Of a stretch of DNA of 64,000 nucleotides, positions 62,362-64,000 are shown piece by piece. The notes beneath the pieces were generated by a model. It was not told the origin of the DNA. It saw nothing but the letters and a program-made list of their open reading frames with translations, and searched no databases. This DNA is from Oceanobacillus sojae (lineage in GTDB: Bacteria > Bacillota > Bacilli > Bacillales > Amphibacillaceae). Within the stretch, counting starts at the first letter, position 1, and each line of letters starts with the position of its first letter. The position numbers and the translations under genes were made by a program. The stretch covers positions 700,865 to 764,864 of the forward strand of contig NZ_LT727812.1 in NCBI RefSeq assembly GCF_900162665.1. Direction: 5' to 3'.

Positions 62362-63369
62362 TTATAATGGTGTTGGATTATTAATCTGCTCATCAAAATC
62401 TATCTTTAACAACTGGCCAGCATGCACTAAACCAGAACCAAATCCGTACATAAGCACCTTATCTCCATTGTTTACTTTTCCTTCCCGGATTCCAAGGTCA
62501 AGCGCCAGAGGGATAGTTGCTGCTGAAGTGTTTCCAAATTTCACGAGACTATAAAGTGTTTTTTCGATTGGATGTCCTATTTTTTCACAAATTGGTTCGA
62601 TCAATCTCAGGTTTGCACTATGCGGAATAAACCAATCCACTTCATCCAGGCTGGTTTCTGCTTTCTCTAAAAGCTGTCTGATACTCTTTGGCACATTCCT
62701 TACTACCCACTTAAAAACTTCTCTTCCATTTTGGACAAGATATTGAGTATCAAACAGCTCTACTCCATTAACTGCTTTGGATAAGCTTGTTCGATAGACA
62801 TGCTGTGCCCCGCTGCCATCACTCCCTAAATGAAAGCCGGCAAAATTATCGGATTCCTCATCCTTTTCCACCAGTACTGCTCCGGCTGCATCACCAAATA
62901 AAATGCAGGTGCTTCTGTCTGTATAATCTGTAATTTTTGACAGGGCATCCACGCCAATTACAAGCACTTTTTTATGAAGGCCGGAACGGATCAAACTATG
63001 TGCCGTATGCAATCCATAAACAAAGCCTGCACATGCTGCACTTAAATCAATTGCTCCTGCCTGTGTAATATTCAATCGGTTCTGTATGATGCTGGCAACA
63101 GACGGAAAAGGAAAATCCGGTGTGCTTGTTGCCACAATAATCATATCCACATCTTCTACTGTCTTATTGTATCTGTGTATTAAATCTTGCACCGCAGAAA
63201 CACATAAATCACTTGTAAATTCGTCGGCACGCGCTATTCGGCGTTCATGAATTCCCGTTCTCTGAACAATCCACTCATTTGTTGTATCAACCATTTCTTC
63301 CAAATCAAAATTGGTTAATTTTTTCTCAGGTACATAGCTTCCAATTGCAGTCACTCTTGTTCCTAACAT
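62362..63369 (-). CDS. fabH: beta-ketoacyl-ACP synthase III (FabH)
   Basis: A 335-residue condensing enzyme that starts fatty-acid synthesis with acetyl- or branched acyl-CoA. Triad: Cys in LSAACAGFVYG (about 113), His in WFIPHSANLR, Asn in VKFGNTSAAT. The end GFGSGLVHAGQLL is typical. It is monocistronic, like fabHB (yhfB) of B. subtilis rather than the fabHA-fabF pair. Upstream is a FapR box, so it responds to malonyl-CoA. GGAGGGG precedes the ATG. Confidence 0.93.
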   Translation of the reverse strand: MLGTRVTAIGSYVPEKKLTNFDLEEMVDTTNEWIVQRTGIHERRIARADEFTSDLCVSAVQDLIHRYNKTVEDVDMIIVATSTPDFPFPSVASIIQNRLNITQAGAIDLSAACAGFVYGLHTAHSLIRSGLHKKVLVIGVDALSKITDYTDRSTCILFGDAAGAVLVEKDEESDNFAGFHLGSDGSGAQHVYRTSLSKAVNGVELFDTQYLVQNGREVFKWVVRNVPKSIRQLLEKAETSLDEVDWFIPHSANLRLIEPICEKIGHPIEKTLYSLVKFGNTSAATIPLALDLGIREGKVNNGDKVLMYGFGSGLVHAGQLLKIDFDEQINNPTPL

Positions 63370-63399
63370 CGAACCCCTCCAATATAATTAGAAGTTAGT

Positions 63400-63418
63400 A
63401 TTATTACTTGGTACTAAT
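63400..63418 (-). promoter_or_regulatory. FapR operator upstream of fabH
   Basis: On the minus strand ATTAGTACCAAGTAATAAT fits the known FapR site ATTAGTACCTAGTCTTAAT in 16 of 19 positions. It lies about 30 bases before fabH, a known FapR target. Confidence 0.8.
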
Positions 63419-63838
63419 TATAGCATAAAAAATATTTGGCTGCTTGTGATAATATATAATTCCCCTTCTTTTTTATATGAGTGGTTCTAAAATTTTCAAG
63501 GAGCTAGAAATGATAGAATGGAGTTGCAGATTCTAATGAATTGTATAGACTTCTCCATTCAAGTTTGAGGAGGATGCTGGAGAGTATTACTCATCGCATC
63601 CTGTCTAAACATGAAAAAGTTCAGATATGGAAAGAAATTTGATATAAATTTAAATTGTGCATCGTCACACAATTGTCTTCAACTGCATGTTATCTAATAT
63701 GGTGAAATATTGTATAATCAACACAAAAAGGAAAGCGCTATCATTTCTGTTCATTTTATCTCATAACAAATGAATAGCTGGATATATCTCCTCTACTATA
63801 TATGCTATGGGGATGAAATGTTTTTCGGGAGGTTTTAT
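63419..63838. other. intergenic region upstream of fabH
   Basis: About 420 AT-rich bases without a recognisable gene on either strand. The fabH promoter must lie at its left edge. No hairpin with T run, repeat or tRNA was seen. Confidence 0.55.
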
Positions 63839-63889
63839 ATGGGCTTGGGAATGAAGGGATTTGATGTGAAAGCCTGTTTTCTTCCTTAG
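63839..63889 (+). CDS. 16-residue leader-like peptide
   Basis: GGGAGG stands six bases before an ATG that opens a 16-codon frame, MGLGMKGFDVKACFLP, ending TAG. The ribosome site is strong for so short a frame. It may be a leader of a gene beyond the window or chance. The remaining 111 bases to the window end show nothing. Confidence 0.3.
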   Translation: MGLGMKGFDVKACFLP

Positions 63890-64000
63890 CTAACTTATCA
63901 AATAAAATATTGTAAATATTCCCTTAAACAAAATAATATGATCAGTTTATCATTAATTCACAATCTATTCAATAAAATGTAAATATATTCCTCGGAAAAT

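Overview
The window looks like chromosome from a spore-forming, salt-tolerant low-GC member of the Bacillaceae, close to Oceanobacillus or Virgibacillus. The reasons are AT-rich DNA, strong AGGAGG-type ribosome sites with several TTG and GTG starts, a Bacillus-type sigM-yhdL pair, a T-box leader, a SAM-I (S-box) riboswitch, a FapR box, a short protein with the spore-protease motif TEFASE, and a very acidic lipoprotein. No rRNA, tRNA, CRISPR array, prophage or transposase gene was seen. Most genes are ordinary accessory chromosomal genes in short operons.

1-8.1 kb: a cut-off GntR regulator, a TetR regulator, an alpha/beta hydrolase, copy 1 of a structured repeat, an SDR dehydrogenase, a large hybrid sensor kinase and a 2-hydroxyacid dehydrogenase. 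8.1-11.7 kb: a type-2 isoleucyl-tRNA synthetase gene (ileS2-like) behind its own promoter, an Ile-specific T-box leader and two terminators. 11.7-18.3 kb: an isoaspartyl dipeptidase/NhaC-transporter operon with a clear sigma-54 promoter, its probable sigma-54 activator, two tiny genes and a methyltransferase. 18.5-27.6 kb: sigM-yhdL, an amidohydrolase, a DUF1992 protein, a TopB-like topoisomerase, a gamma-SASP-like gene, a lipoprotein and an XRE/TPR regulator.

27.8-31.6 kb and 58.7-62.2 kb carry two similar peptide-antibiotic-type modules, each with an OmpR-family regulator, a sensor kinase, a BcrA-type ATPase and an ABC-2 permease. Each has 11-bp-spaced direct repeats in front of the ATPase gene that look like the regulator's binding site. 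31.6-48.2 kb holds acetyltransferases, the S-box-controlled yxjG/H-type methionine synthase, a repeat coiled-coil protein, an ABC gene remnant, a Nudix enzyme, repeat copy 2, a DfsB-like protein, a MmyB-type regulator divergent from a FabF homologue, a tandem SDR pair and a TetR regulator divergent from membrane-protein genes across a 28-bp palindrome. 48.3-58.4 kb holds aspartate ammonia-lyase, a CNNM/CorC protein, methionine aminopeptidase, an internally duplicated lipoprotein and a three-gene ABC exporter with a TetR gene. 62.3-64 kb holds fabH with a FapR box.

The most unusual element is the structured repeat at about 2462-2825 and, inverted, at 37885-38183. Its arms keep pairing through compensatory changes, its small hairpins show an AUCCU loop, its ends are inverted repeats next to a TTAAAGT-type direct repeat, and in both places it overlaps the last codons of the neighbouring gene.
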